From NCBI RefSeq assembly GCF_000317205.1, contig NZ_AJLK01000113.1, forward strand, positions 1-62,439: a DNA stretch of 62,439 bases, in the 5' to 3' direction. Made by a program: the position numbers and the translations under genes. The notes beneath the pieces are model-generated. The model was not told the DNA's origin. It made no database searches and saw only the letters and a list, made by a program, of their open reading frames with translations. Below are positions 52,312 to 61,194 of the stretch, one piece after another (position 1 is the first letter of the stretch; each line of letters begins with the position of its first letter). The DNA comes from Fischerella muscicola PCC 7414. Lineage in GTDB: Bacteria > Cyanobacteriota > Cyanobacteriia > Cyanobacteriales > Nostocaceae.

Positions 52312-52480
52312 CGCTCTTCTGTGCCAGAGTCGGCGTATGGGAATGCGTCGAGCGTGCCAAAGAAGAGTCCAGACCTGTTCCTGCGATGTCGGCGACGACA
52401 TCCGAAAATCAAACTGGTTTGGGTAGCCTGGTAGGTGTCAAAGCTGAACGGTTGCCCAACCTATATCAAGTTTGTTAGTT
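52312..52480 (+). ncRNA. Candidate structured 3' part of the DGR template RNA
   Basis: After the TR the sequence shows 7-bp pairing of CTCTTCT (52314-52320) with AGAAGAG (52361-52367). It also shows a perfect hairpin GATGTCG-GCGA-CGACATC (52385-52402) whose loop is a GNRA tetraloop. DGR template RNAs need sequence downstream of the TR for priming and Avd/RT binding, so this is a likely place. An open frame across it is probably not a gene. Confidence 0.5.
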
Positions 52481-52570
52481 GCTTATGATCAAAAACCTCA
52501 CCCCGCCCTAGCGGGCACCCCTCTCTTCTAAATCCAAACAAGGCTGATGCGATCGCACCTCTTAAGATAA

Positions 52571-53083
52571 TTAACAGCCATACCCTCCAGCATCAAAAAT
52601 ACTCGCTAGCACTTTCACATAAACCCGATCGCACCGTGTTGTCTCTACACCTGTTGTTGGTAGATAACCATTGCTTTCATATAACTTAACTGCTTCAGCT
52701 AAAACACTGGCAGTTTCAATCCAAATTTGCTGAAAACCACGCTTGGCGATCGCACCTTCCAACTCTTGTAACAAATATTTCCCCAACCCCACACCCCTAA
52801 CACTCGGCACAAGATACATTTTCCTAATTTCTACAGCTTTTTCGCCCCTTTTTATGGGATAATATGCCCCCGTACCTACAACTTGATTTTGGTATTCAAT
52901 TACCCAAAACTCCCCATCCGTAGCTAAATAACATTCTTCCACTTGCAACACATCCCGATCAGCACCATCAGGTTCCCAACCTAAACCATATTCTGCTAAC
53001 ACCCACCGAATAACTTCAGAAGCAGGAATGCGATCGCCTTCTTCCCAATCACGAATCAAAAAATCTTTGTAATAACTATTCAT
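52571..53083 (-). CDS. GNAT-family N-acetyltransferase
   Basis: This 170-residue GNAT protein begins 'MNSYYKDFLIRDWEEGDRIP'. The acetyl-CoA site is 'MYLVPSVRGVGLGKYLLQEL', and it has a C-terminal 'IETASVLAEAVKLYESNGYL'. The substrate is not identifiable. It is convergent with the DGR locus and shows no sign of belonging to it, being separated by about 90 bp. Repeats ('ttagtggttagtgggtacag') follow its start upstream. Confidence 0.88.
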   Translation of the reverse strand: MNSYYKDFLIRDWEEGDRIPASEVIRWVLAEYGLGWEPDGADRDVLQVEECYLATDGEFWVIEYQNQVVGTGAYYPIKRGEKAVEIRKMYLVPSVRGVGLGKYLLQELEGAIAKRGFQQIWIETASVLAEAVKLYESNGYLPTTGVETTRCDRVYVKVLASIFDAGGYGC

Positions 53084-53123
53084 TGTAGTTATTTGTCATT
53101 TGTCATTAGTTAGTGGTTAGTGG

Positions 53124-53151
53124 GTACAGACGCGATTAATCGCGTCTGTAC
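53124..53151. repeat. Perfect 28-bp palindrome 'GTACAGACGCGATT...'
   Basis: GTACAGACGCGATT and its exact complement AATCGCGTCTGTAC form a perfect palindrome. The same sequence type occurs as tandem units upstream of the Pepco gene (48081-48152) and partly at 48134-48157. Confidence 0.75.
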
Positions 53152-53164
53152 ATTAGTAGTTAGT

Positions 53165-53297
53165 TGTTCACTACTCCCCATCCCCCCACCTCCCCACTGC
53201 CCCTAATCCCCACTCCCTTGGGGGAGTGGGGGCCCCGAGTTCCCCACCTCCCCACCTCCCCACACTCCCCACCTCCCCACACTCCCCACCTCCCCAT
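53165..53297. repeat. 'ccccacctcccc' repeat array overlapping the kinase 3' end
   Basis: Tandem CCCCACCTCCCC and CCCCACACTCCCC units with 'CCCCACTCCCTTGGGGGAGT' (a self-complementary core). On the minus strand this is the coding 3' end of the hybrid kinase and the DNA just beyond its stop, so the array defines the kinase C-terminal tail. Confidence 0.85.
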
Positions 53298-56200
53298 TGA
53301 TCGGTAACGAAATTACAAACTCCGTACCTTCTCCCAAAACAGAATTAACCTCAATTGTCCCGCCATGTTTGTCAACCACAATTTGTCGTGCGATCGCTAA
53401 CCCTAATCCCGTTCCCTTACCAACCCCTTTGGTAGTAAATAAGTGGTCAAATATGCGGTTTTTCACATCTTCACTCATCCCCTCACCATTATCAGCAATT
53501 GATATTTTCACGTTGTTATTTTCGACTGAGGTTTTAACTGTTATTCTGTGAGGATTTGCTTTCATATCCTCGAAAGTACGCCCTGTACTTGCTTCATCTA
53601 AAGCATCGATCGCATTTGCCAGAATATTCATAAATACCTGATTTAATTGTCCAGGAAAACACTCTATTTGAGGTAACTTTCCGTACTCTGTAACAACTTC
53701 AATTGCTGGACGTTGTTCATTGGCTTTAAGGCGATGTTTGAGAATTAAAATTGTACTATCGATACCTTCGTGGATGTTAAATGCAACTTTATAATCTTTA
53801 TCGGCACGGGAAAAAGTTCTTAAACTAGTGCTGATATTTTGCAATCTGTCGCACGCCATCACCATTGCATCTATCATCTTCGGCAAGTCTTCTAAGCTAT
53901 AGTCCAAGTCAATTTCTGCGGCATGTTCAATAATTTCTTTGCTGGGATTGGGTAAAGTTACTTGATATAATTTCAGGTGTTCGCTAATATCGGCAACGAT
54001 GGGTTTAGCTTGTTTAAGCGTAGCAAAAATAAAGCCGAGAGGATTATTCATTTCATGGGCTACCCCGGCTACTAAATTACCTAGTGCAGACATTTTCTCA
54101 TTTTGGATAATTTGTAATTGGGCTTGTTGTAAATCTTGTAATGCTTTTTCTAATTCTTGGGATTTTTGTTTAACAGCAGCTTCTGCTTGTTTACGTTCTG
54201 TGATATCTAATAACAAACCATCCCAAATAATCGTGCCATCGGTTTGTTTGACTGGACGAGATGCAGCTTCAACCCATTTGACTTTACCGGAAGGGGTAAT
54301 AATTCGTCCTTGATATTGCCAAGGTTGTAAAGTTTGAGATGAAATTACTACAGTCTCTTGATAATGGGCTATGTCCTCTGGGTGAGACAAGGAAAGTAAT
54401 CTGTTAGCGTCTGCAACTGCTTCTTCTGGTGAAACTTCGTAAATCCCATAGCATCCAGGGCTGATGTAGTTAAATTTAGCGATACCTTCTGGAGAAAGTT
54501 GGAACTGGTAAATCATACCGGGGGCATTTTCTGCAAGTCGTAAAAAACGGGCTTCACTTGCCTGTAAATTAGTGTATAGTTGAGCCTTTTCTAGGGATAT
54601 AGCTGCTTGAGTGCAAAGTAAGTTAATTACTTGCAAGCGATCGCTTGTAAATACTCCAGATGTCTGTTGATTTTCCAGATATAAAATACCTACTAAATGC
54701 CCTTGGTTAATAATTGGGGTACATAATACACTCTTGGGTTTATATTCGAGCATATATTGACCAATTAGCCCAGGAATATCTGTTTGACAATTATCTATGA
54801 CAACAGTTTCTTGGGTATTTTTGACATAATTAATTATTCTTCTTGGTATATATTCACAAGTATCGGTTGATTCTGAAACCAGAATACTTTGGATTTCACC
54901 TTGTGGTTTGTTCTTGTGGCTAATAAAAGTAATTGCTCTTACTTGGCAAGTATTTTCTTGGATAAGAATTAAGACGGTTTTTTTCGCACCAGAATTTTCT
55001 AAGATAATTCGTGTCAGGTTAATAATTAATTCTTCTAATTCGATGCTGCTGGAAATTGCTTGAGCGGCTTTGATCACAGAAGTAAAATCAAGAATATCGG
55101 CAATACTACTGCTACCTGTAGTGGAAGTGTGAGTTGATCTAGAAGTGGAACTACGGGTGATAGTCGCAATCGTTTCCAAAGGATTGAGATTGAGTCGTCG
55201 TTGTTGCAGGATGGGTTTGAGAAGTTGGGAATAGCGTTGTTCTAAATCATTGGTCTTGGCTTTTGCTCCCCAACGTGCGTAACAATAATACGCTTCCTGC
55301 ATATATGCTTGGGCAACTTTTTCTTTGTTCCAGTCGAGGTAGAACTTGGCTGCGAGTTCATTGGCGATCGCTGCTTCCTGAACATAATCATTAGCGATCG
55401 CTTCTTGGATAGCCATTTCGTAATAATCTGCGGCTTGTAGCTTATCGCCACTTACACGGGCTTGTTCAGCCACAATTAAATTGTATTTATGCTGGTAATT
55501 GACTGGCGCATGGTGTGCCCATTCCTGCATTTTTGCTTGATTTTCGGTAACTTTCTGGAGATAAAGCTGTTGCTGTGCTTCATTTGCTTGATGACAAAGG
55601 GCTAACAAACTCAGAGATTGATAGAAATTCCGCAAAGGAACTATTAATAAGCCTGCTGCACCCTGTTCATACTGCTCAAATTTTTGGGAATATTCCCAAG
55701 CAGATTCGTATTCACCAAACAGATAAGCCAGCAGTGATTTGGCGAGATAGACATAACAAATACCATTAATATTGTTAGTTGCAATCAAAGTCGGCAACAT
55801 CTCTACCTCGTTAAAATTCTCGCCATTTAATTGACAGGGATTGACAGCTTCGCCTTGCAAATTTTTCACAGTCTGCCGCCAGATATTTCCCCAAATCAAA
55901 GATACTTCTTGTTTAATTTGCTGCATCATGTCGCAATATTTATCTGCTTCTTGGGCAGCATTTTCTAGGTTTTCGCCACTCCAAAAGAGAAACTGACAAT
56001 AGCAATTAGCACAATAGCCGACATATTCTAAATTTCCGGTTTCCAATCCACTTTGCAACCCATCTAAAAATAAACTTAATGTGGATTTAATTGCATCTTT
56101 CCAGTGTTTAATAAACAGACTATATGTGAGATAAACTCTACTTTTAAGTTCTTTAGTTTGAAATTTATCTAACAGTTGTACCGCCAATCGACCAAACTGA

Positions 56201-59127
56201 TACCCATCTTCAATAGCACCAATACTACACAAGAATAATCCATAAAGACTATAAGCAATAGCTGCCTGGGGTGAGTTGCCATGCTGGATACAAATCCTGA
56301 TCATGGTAAAAATCTTCAGCGGCAGCAACATCGGTTTGGCTATATAAACCGGGGCAAATAAACCCGATAAAATACGAAGTGCAACCAAGTATTTTGAATT
56401 AGTAATTTCTGGCATATCTACCAACGCAGCAATCGATTGATTCATCAACAATTGCTGCAACTGCTGATGTTCAGCAAAAATCATTTGAGTGTTACTGTCT
56501 TCAGGCAAAGTCAAGTCTAGTAATTGCAGTGCTTCTTTACCTGTAGCGATCGCTTCCAGGAATTTATTTTGCGCCGTATAAGATTGGATTTGAATCTCAT
56601 AGGTACGAACTTTTTCCAAGGGAGATTTAGCGTTTTTGAGGAGAATATCTACTAAAGATTTTGATGATTCAAAATTTGTATTCAGGTATTCTGCTTCAGC
56701 CGCAGATTCGTAAATAGCTAGAGTCAACTCGTAGCTGCTTTGCCAAGAATTTATTGGTAAAAGATCCATTGCTACTTGGAAATACTCCACCGCCGCGCCG
56801 TAAGCAGTCGAGTTTTTGGCTTTACAACCAGCTATCAGATTTAACCGAGAAAGATGTTTTCGTTCGTCAGGTTCCGCGATTAACTCCACTCCATAATTGA
56901 GTTGGTTAACGATCGCAAAAATTCCTTCCTCTTGCTGGTCTGTTGGTGTATTCTGCAACAACAATCGCCCAATTTTCAGGTGTGTTGACTGTTTTTCTAC
57001 TTCTGGAATCAGTGAATAGGCAGCTTGTTGGACGCGATCGTGGAGAAACCGATAGGCGACATTTTCGATTTTCTCTGTATTTACACTTAGCTCATCGTGA
57101 TTAAAATAAAATTTATATACCTCAGTTTGCGGCAGAATCAATCCTTCCTGTAACGCTTTCCACAAAGCCGCCGCCGCATCCGCTTCTGATTTTTCTGAAA
57201 CAATCGCCAAGGTAGCTAAATCAAATTGGTTGCCAATACAAGCCGCTAACTTGAGAACCTGTTGGGTTTGGCTAGGCAATTTCTGCAACTGCTGCGCCAT
57301 AAATTCCACCACATCATCAGTGAGAGACAGCGCATGAATTTGGGTAATATCACATTCCCACCCTCCTTCCTTCGCAACGGGGGATGAAACGTGGTTAAAC
57401 CTAATGTATCCATCTTCGTGTAACGCTTTGAGAAACTGCGTTGTGAAAAAGGGATTACCTTTGGTTTTGCGATCAATTAATTCCGTCAGAGGTTGCGATC
57501 GCTGAGTTGAACAATGCAATGTATCGGCAACCAACTGATTCGTATCATCAAAAGTAAGGGGGGCGAGAGTAATAGTATTGACAGTCTTCCCAGCTTTCTT
57601 CAGTTCCTCCACCGTCAAGATGAATGGGTGTACTGGTGAAACTTCATTGTCACGATAAGCCCCCAACAACAGCAGATACCCCTTATCCCCCATCAGCAGT
57701 TTGATCAACTGAACAGAAGCCGAATCTGCCCATTGTAAGTCATCCAAAAACATCACCAGTGGATGTTCTACAGTCGTAAACACTTCAATGAACTTTTGGA
57801 ACAGCAAATTAAACCGATTCTGTGCTGCACTACCTGAAAGTTCGGGTGCGATCGGTTGTTTGCCAATCACCCACTCTAGTTCGGGAATAACTTCAATTAG
57901 AACCTGTCCATTGTCTCCCACCGCTGCCAAAATCTTGGTTTTCCAGGTTTGTAGTTGGGTATCAGATTCCGATAGTAATTGCCCCATCAAATCCCGTAAA
58001 GCCTGCACAAAGGCAGAAAAGGGAATGTTGCGATTAAACTGATCAAACTTACCTTTAATGAAATACCCTTGCTGACGGGTAATTGGCTTGTGGACTTCAT
58101 TAACAACAGCCGTTTTACCAATACCCGAAAATCCCGCCACAAGCATCATTTCAGACGTGCCATCCGCGATGCGATCAAAAGCATCAAGTAACGCCTGCAC
58201 TTCCACTTCCCGTCCGTAGAGTTTTTCAGGGATGAGAAAGCGATCGCACAAATCCCGCTTAGCAATTTCAAAATATGTAATTTTGCCAGTATCTTTTAGT
58301 TGACGCAAACAAGTTTCTAAATCGTGCTGTAATCCCAAAGCACTCTGATATCTATCTTCGGCATTTTTCGCCATTAGTTTGCTCACAATATCCCATAATA
58401 CTTGGGGAATCTCTTGTTTGTTCCTCCGTGTCGGCATTTTTGCAATATGACAATGCACCAACTCCATCGGATCATCAGAGATAAAAGGTAACTCTCCTGT
58501 TAATAACTCATAAAACGTGACACCAAGAGAATAAAAATCGCTGCGATAGTCAATCCCCCGGTTCATCCTGCCAGTTTGTTCCGGGGAAATATAAGCGAGA
58601 GTTCCTTCTAAACCATTTGGACTTTTAATTTCTTGGGTTTCTTTGGGAAGTAATGAAGCGATACTAAAGTCGATCAGTTGAACTTGTTTTGTTTGAGGAT
58701 GAATCAGAATGTTCGCGGGTTTAATGTCTTTGTGGATGACGCGATTTTGGTGTAAATCGTGGAGAATATTGGTTAATTGGATTGCTACTGCCAAAAATTC
58801 TTCCAGAGACAGAGTAGTATTTTTGATGTACTCTCGTAAAGAAATTCCCCCAGTATCCGCCATCACCAAAATATAACCATTTCCATAGGCTTCTAATGAC
58901 AAGGGATGAATGATACCGGGAATATCGAGATTTTTGCTAATGGTGTATTGATTGCGAAATTGCAGTAATTCGTTGAAACTGGGATATTCAGAGGCAAGAA
59001 GCTTAATAACCACTGCCAGAGAATCTTTTTCCCTCATCCCTCGATATACCAAAGTTCTGGAACCAGTGTACAAATGTTCGTTAATTTCATACCCGGAGAT
59101 GACAGGAGCGTGATTTATGGTACTCAT
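53203..59127 (-). CDS. Ser/Thr kinase-AAA-GAF-PAS-histidine kinase hybrid (HstK-like)
   Basis: This 1974-residue multidomain signalling protein begins with a Ser/Thr kinase (about 10-275): Lys42, 'VIHKDIKPANIL' with catalytic Asp134, and DFS in place of DFG at 153-155. An AAA/STAND-like ATPase with Walker A 'AGFSGIGKTAVV' (about 331-342) and helical repeats run to about 1290. A GAF domain (about 1340-1510) and a PAS domain (about 1525-1650) follow. Then comes a histidine kinase with the phospho-acceptor His1691 in 'VAHEMNNPLGF', N box 'NAIDALDE', G1 'DNGEGMSEDV' and G2 'GKGTGLGLAIA'. This is the HstK-type architecture known from cyanobacteria, combining Ser/Thr and His kinase signalling. The last 30 residues ('GEVGSVGRWGVWGG...') are encoded by 'ccccacctcccc' repeats. 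No cognate response regulator is adjacent. Confidence 0.9.
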   Translation of the reverse strand: MSTINHAPVISGYEINEHLYTGSRTLVYRGMREKDSLAVVIKLLASEYPSFNELLQFRNQYTISKNLDIPGIIHPLSLEAYGNGYILVMADTGGISLREYIKNTTLSLEEFLAVAIQLTNILHDLHQNRVIHKDIKPANILIHPQTKQVQLIDFSIASLLPKETQEIKSPNGLEGTLAYISPEQTGRMNRGIDYRSDFYSLGVTFYELLTGELPFISDDPMELVHCHIAKMPTRRNKQEIPQVLWDIVSKLMAKNAEDRYQSALGLQHDLETCLRQLKDTGKITYFEIAKRDLCDRFLIPEKLYGREVEVQALLDAFDRIADGTSEMMLVAGFSGIGKTAVVNEVHKPITRQQGYFIKGKFDQFNRNIPFSAFVQALRDLMGQLLSESDTQLQTWKTKILAAVGDNGQVLIEVIPELEWVIGKQPIAPELSGSAAQNRFNLLFQKFIEVFTTVEHPLVMFLDDLQWADSASVQLIKLLMGDKGYLLLLGAYRDNEVSPVHPFILTVEELKKAGKTVNTITLAPLTFDDTNQLVADTLHCSTQRSQPLTELIDRKTKGNPFFTTQFLKALHEDGYIRFNHVSSPVAKEGGWECDITQIHALSLTDDVVEFMAQQLQKLPSQTQQVLKLAACIGNQFDLATLAIVSEKSEADAAAALWKALQEGLILPQTEVYKFYFNHDELSVNTEKIENVAYRFLHDRVQQAAYSLIPEVEKQSTHLKIGRLLLQNTPTDQQEEGIFAIVNQLNYGVELIAEPDERKHLSRLNLIAGCKAKNSTAYGAAVEYFQVAMDLLPINSWQSSYELTLAIYESAAEAEYLNTNFESSKSLVDILLKNAKSPLEKVRTYEIQIQSYTAQNKFLEAIATGKEALQLLDLTLPEDSNTQMIFAEHQQLQQLLMNQSIAALVDMPEITNSKYLVALRILSGLFAPVYIAKPMLLPLKIFTMIRICIQHGNSPQAAIAYSLYGLFLCSIGAIEDGYQFGRLAVQLLDKFQTKELKSRVYLTYSLFIKHWKDAIKSTLSLFLDGLQSGLETGNLEYVGYCANCYCQFLFWSGENLENAAQEADKYCDMMQQIKQEVSLIWGNIWRQTVKNLQGEAVNPCQLNGENFNEVEMLPTLIATNNINGICYVYLAKSLLAYLFGEYESAWEYSQKFEQYEQGAAGLLIVPLRNFYQSLSLLALCHQANEAQQQLYLQKVTENQAKMQEWAHHAPVNYQHKYNLIVAEQARVSGDKLQAADYYEMAIQEAIANDYVQEAAIANELAAKFYLDWNKEKVAQAYMQEAYYCYARWGAKAKTNDLEQRYSQLLKPILQQRRLNLNPLETIATITRSSTSRSTHTSTTGSSSIADILDFTSVIKAAQAISSSIELEELIINLTRIILENSGAKKTVLILIQENTCQVRAITFISHKNKPQGEIQSILVSESTDTCEYIPRRIINYVKNTQETVVIDNCQTDIPGLIGQYMLEYKPKSVLCTPIINQGHLVGILYLENQQTSGVFTSDRLQVINLLCTQAAISLEKAQLYTNLQASEARFLRLAENAPGMIYQFQLSPEGIAKFNYISPGCYGIYEVSPEEAVADANRLLSLSHPEDIAHYQETVVISSQTLQPWQYQGRIITPSGKVKWVEAASRPVKQTDGTIIWDGLLLDITERKQAEAAVKQKSQELEKALQDLQQAQLQIIQNEKMSALGNLVAGVAHEMNNPLGFIFATLKQAKPIVADISEHLKLYQVTLPNPSKEIIEHAAEIDLDYSLEDLPKMIDAMVMACDRLQNISTSLRTFSRADKDYKVAFNIHEGIDSTILILKHRLKANEQRPAIEVVTEYGKLPQIECFPGQLNQVFMNILANAIDALDEASTGRTFEDMKANPHRITVKTSVENNNVKISIADNGEGMSEDVKNRIFDHLFTTKGVGKGTGLGLAIARQIVVDKHGGTIEVNSVLGEGTEFVISLPINGEVGSVGRWGVWGGGEVGNSGPPLPQGSGD

Positions 59128-59533
59128 TTATACTTGCCTCGTGTTGCAGATTCACTTTTGCCTCACGAAATTAGTATTCCCATAAACTAAATGCGATAAA
59201 CACAGATGCACACAGATAAATCATCGGTGTTCATCCGTGTGCATCGGTGTTCGCCTTCCCAAAAAATATCGGACTCATGAGATAACTTACAGCCACAACC
59301 AAAATCGATGAATAACGAACACAGATGTACACAGATAAATCATCGGTGTCCATCCGTGTGCATCGGTGTTCGCCTTCCCAAAAAATATCGGACTCATGAG
59401 ATAACTTACAGCCACAACAAAAATAAATGAATGTCGAACACAGATAAACACAGATGCACACAGATAAATCATCGGTGTTCGTCAAAGTTTTTACCAGCTA
59501 GAGTAATGTGATTGATACCAGTAATCATAACTC
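59128..59533. repeat. Tandem duplication of a ~120-bp spacer repeat
   Basis: This gene-free block upstream of the kinase start holds two near-identical copies (about 59195-59310 and 59315-59430). Each contains 'CACAGATAAATCATCGGTGT', 'CATCCGTGTGCATCGGTGTT', 'TCGCCTTCCCAAAAAATATC' and 'ATGAGATAACTTACAGCCAC'. A partial third copy follows to about 59480. Short open frames inside the copies are not genes. Confidence 0.8.
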
Positions 59534-60139
59534 TTAACTATGAATTCTCGGTTCCGGATGTAAATTCACTAGCAATTCACTCTCAATAATTGCTAACTCA
59601 TCTAATCTTTTAGTGACAATTTCACGGTCAAAATAAGTATCAGCCAACACCCAATAAGTACCGAAGTGTCTTGCTTCCGATGCCATCAAACCATGATAAA
59701 ATTTCGCTAATTTTGGCTCAGGGCAATGAGTCGCTAATAATCCCAAGCGTTCGTGACTACGTGCTTCTATTAAACCACTGACCAACAAAGAATCTAAAAA
59801 GCGATCGGGTTCTTTGGAGCGAATTTGGGCTTTTAAACCTGCACCATAGGGAGGTGGAGTGAGGGGGCGCATGGGTATATTTCTATCTTCTAGCCATTGA
59901 TTTACTTGTTCAAAGTGTTCGAGTTCTTCGCGGGCAATTTTGGTTAGTTCCCGCACCATCTTGGCATTAGAAGGATAGCGAAATATCAAGTTTAACGCCA
60001 CACCAGCAGCTTTGCGTTCACATTGAGCATGGTCGAGGAGGATAATATCTAAATTGGATATTGCCTGTTCTACCCAAGCAGAACTGGTAGGTTGTTTGAG
60101 GATGTTAATTGTTGGTAAAGCAGAAGACAGCACAGTCAA
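59534..60139 (-). CDS. miaE: tRNA-(ms2io6A)-hydroxylase MiaE
   Basis: This 201-residue ferritin-like diiron protein has helices with iron ligands in 'DHAQCERKAAGVALNLIFRY', 'IAREELEHFEQVNQWLED', 'LIEARSHERLGLLATH' and 'MASEARHFGTYWVLADT'. This is the layout of MiaE, which hydroxylates 2-methylthio-N6-isopentenyladenosine at tRNA position 37 with O2. The substrate is made by miaA/miaB elsewhere in the genome. Start 'MTVLSSALPTINIL' has no strong Shine-Dalgarno. It is not in an operon. Confidence 0.9.
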   Translation of the reverse strand: MTVLSSALPTINILKQPTSSAWVEQAISNLDIILLDHAQCERKAAGVALNLIFRYPSNAKMVRELTKIAREELEHFEQVNQWLEDRNIPMRPLTPPPYGAGLKAQIRSKEPDRFLDSLLVSGLIEARSHERLGLLATHCPEPKLAKFYHGLMASEARHFGTYWVLADTYFDREIVTKRLDELAIIESELLVNLHPEPRIHS

Positions 60140-60545
60140 AACTTAGAAATCTCTACTTTATTTTAAATTGAGTCCAACATTCCACCCAAACAACAAACAA
60201 CCATCAACCACTAACTACTAACCCTACCCTTACCTTAAGCCACTACGTGTCTACGGGTTCGTCAGTCGCTCATGGGGGACTCACCGGCCCCCACGACCGA
60301 CAGGGAGGAGCCAGTGCGGTGGACGGGTTTCCCGGCATAAAGCACCTGGCGTTGGGGATTGGGGGCTAGGGGCCCCCTTTGGGGTTGGGGGAGGGACCCC
60401 CTTGGGGCGCGCTGACTCACCACTAACTACTAATCATAAAAAAACCGCTTTCGCGGTCTAGAATTGAATTTCTAGAAAACGAAGGCGGTGAATTCATGTC
60501 ACACAAACCAACCAATGAGGCAAACTTTTGATTTGATCAAGCTAA
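60140..60545. other. Spacer with repeats and the hsp20 terminator
   Basis: This stretch contains 'aaccatcaaccactaactac' and 'CCTACCCTTACCTTAAGCCA' repeats (60206-60250, matching the composite elements at 25533/38388), 'CACCGGCCCCCACGACCGAC' (about 60282), and a G-rich segment to about 60410. The terminator at 60438-60457 belongs to the hsp20 gene. No gene is seen. Confidence 0.65.
60438..60457 (-). terminator. Rho-independent terminator of the hsp20 gene
   Basis: On the minus strand, ACCGC-GAAA-GCGGT (stem 60444-60457) is followed by seven Ts (60438-60444 complement). The GAAA loop and T-run are typical of a strong terminator. A second inverted repeat, TCTAGAA/TTCTAGA, lies just upstream in the transcript. 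Confidence 0.85.
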
Positions 60546-61022
60546 TTAAGCAGCTTGAGATTCTTCAGTTGGGGTTGTTGCAAATGGCTCGGTAGTGTTA
60601 TCTGCTAAATTGATTTTGACTACCTTCTGACGCGCTTCAACAACTTTAGGTAATGTCAGTGTCAGTATACCGTTTTTGTACTCTGCTTGCACTTGGTCAT
60701 TTTGAATTGCTACTGGTAGAGGAATTACTCGTTGGAATTTACCATAACGAAACTCTGAACGGATATGACCTTTGTTCTCGTAACGTTGTTCACCAGCGAT
60801 CGCAACTGCTTCTGTTGTTACCTGAATATCTAAGTCTTTTGCTTCCACACCAGGAATTTGAACCCGCAAAATTAGGTTATCATTCGTATTTTGGAGTTCA
60901 ACCGCTGGTTTCCAAGCCATTTCTGGCTGACGCTTTACTTTCAACATATCGTCAAAAATTCGATCCATTTGACGGTGTAAAGGATCAATTTCTTGGAAAG
61001 GTTGCCAACGAATAACAGCCAT
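60546..61022 (-). CDS. Small heat-shock protein Hsp20
   Basis: This encodes about 158 residues from ATG 61022 ('MAVIRWQPFQEIDPLHRQMD'), which has GGGGAGA a few nt upstream. The alpha-crystallin domain covers about 45-140 ('WKPAVELQNTNDNLILRVQI', 'IAGEQRYENKGHIRSEFRYG', 'FQRVIPLPVAI', 'AEYKNGILTLTLPKV'). The C-terminal tail is 'TTEPFATTPTEESQAA'. It is a HspA/Hsp17-like ATP-independent chaperone that binds unfolding proteins and, in cyanobacteria, thylakoid membranes. Upstream in-frame codons are not part of the protein. No CIRCE element is seen before the start. Confidence 0.92.
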   Translation of the reverse strand: MAVIRWQPFQEIDPLHRQMDRIFDDMLKVKRQPEMAWKPAVELQNTNDNLILRVQIPGVEAKDLDIQVTTEAVAIAGEQRYENKGHIRSEFRYGKFQRVIPLPVAIQNDQVQAEYKNGILTLTLPKVVEARQKVVKINLADNTTEPFATTPTEESQAA

Positions 61023-61194
61023 TTTTAATCTCCCCTGATCGCCCTTGATTTTTGACTTTTGATTCATACATCTATGATGGCGACTCTCCATTGAGGAGTT
61101 AGTGAGGTAAACCGGATGGTTTTGGGCGTGAATACCAGCTTTATGCGTAGGATAATAGTGCAAACCAACTCCCAGAGAACTTGGTAGCAACCTC

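Noticed and set aside
52104-52478. Open frame running across the RT end, the TR and beyond (124 residues), and three opposite-strand frames over the same DNA
   Set aside because: These result from the low stop content of the TR and its flanks. The frame conflicts with the RT end and shows no protein-like character; the DNA is better read as template RNA.
59231-59485. Frames of 84 and 61 residues rich in 'CICVYLCS' in the spacer upstream of the kinase
   Set aside because: They are translations of the duplicated 'cacagatg' repeat; the same peptide pattern repeats in each DNA copy.
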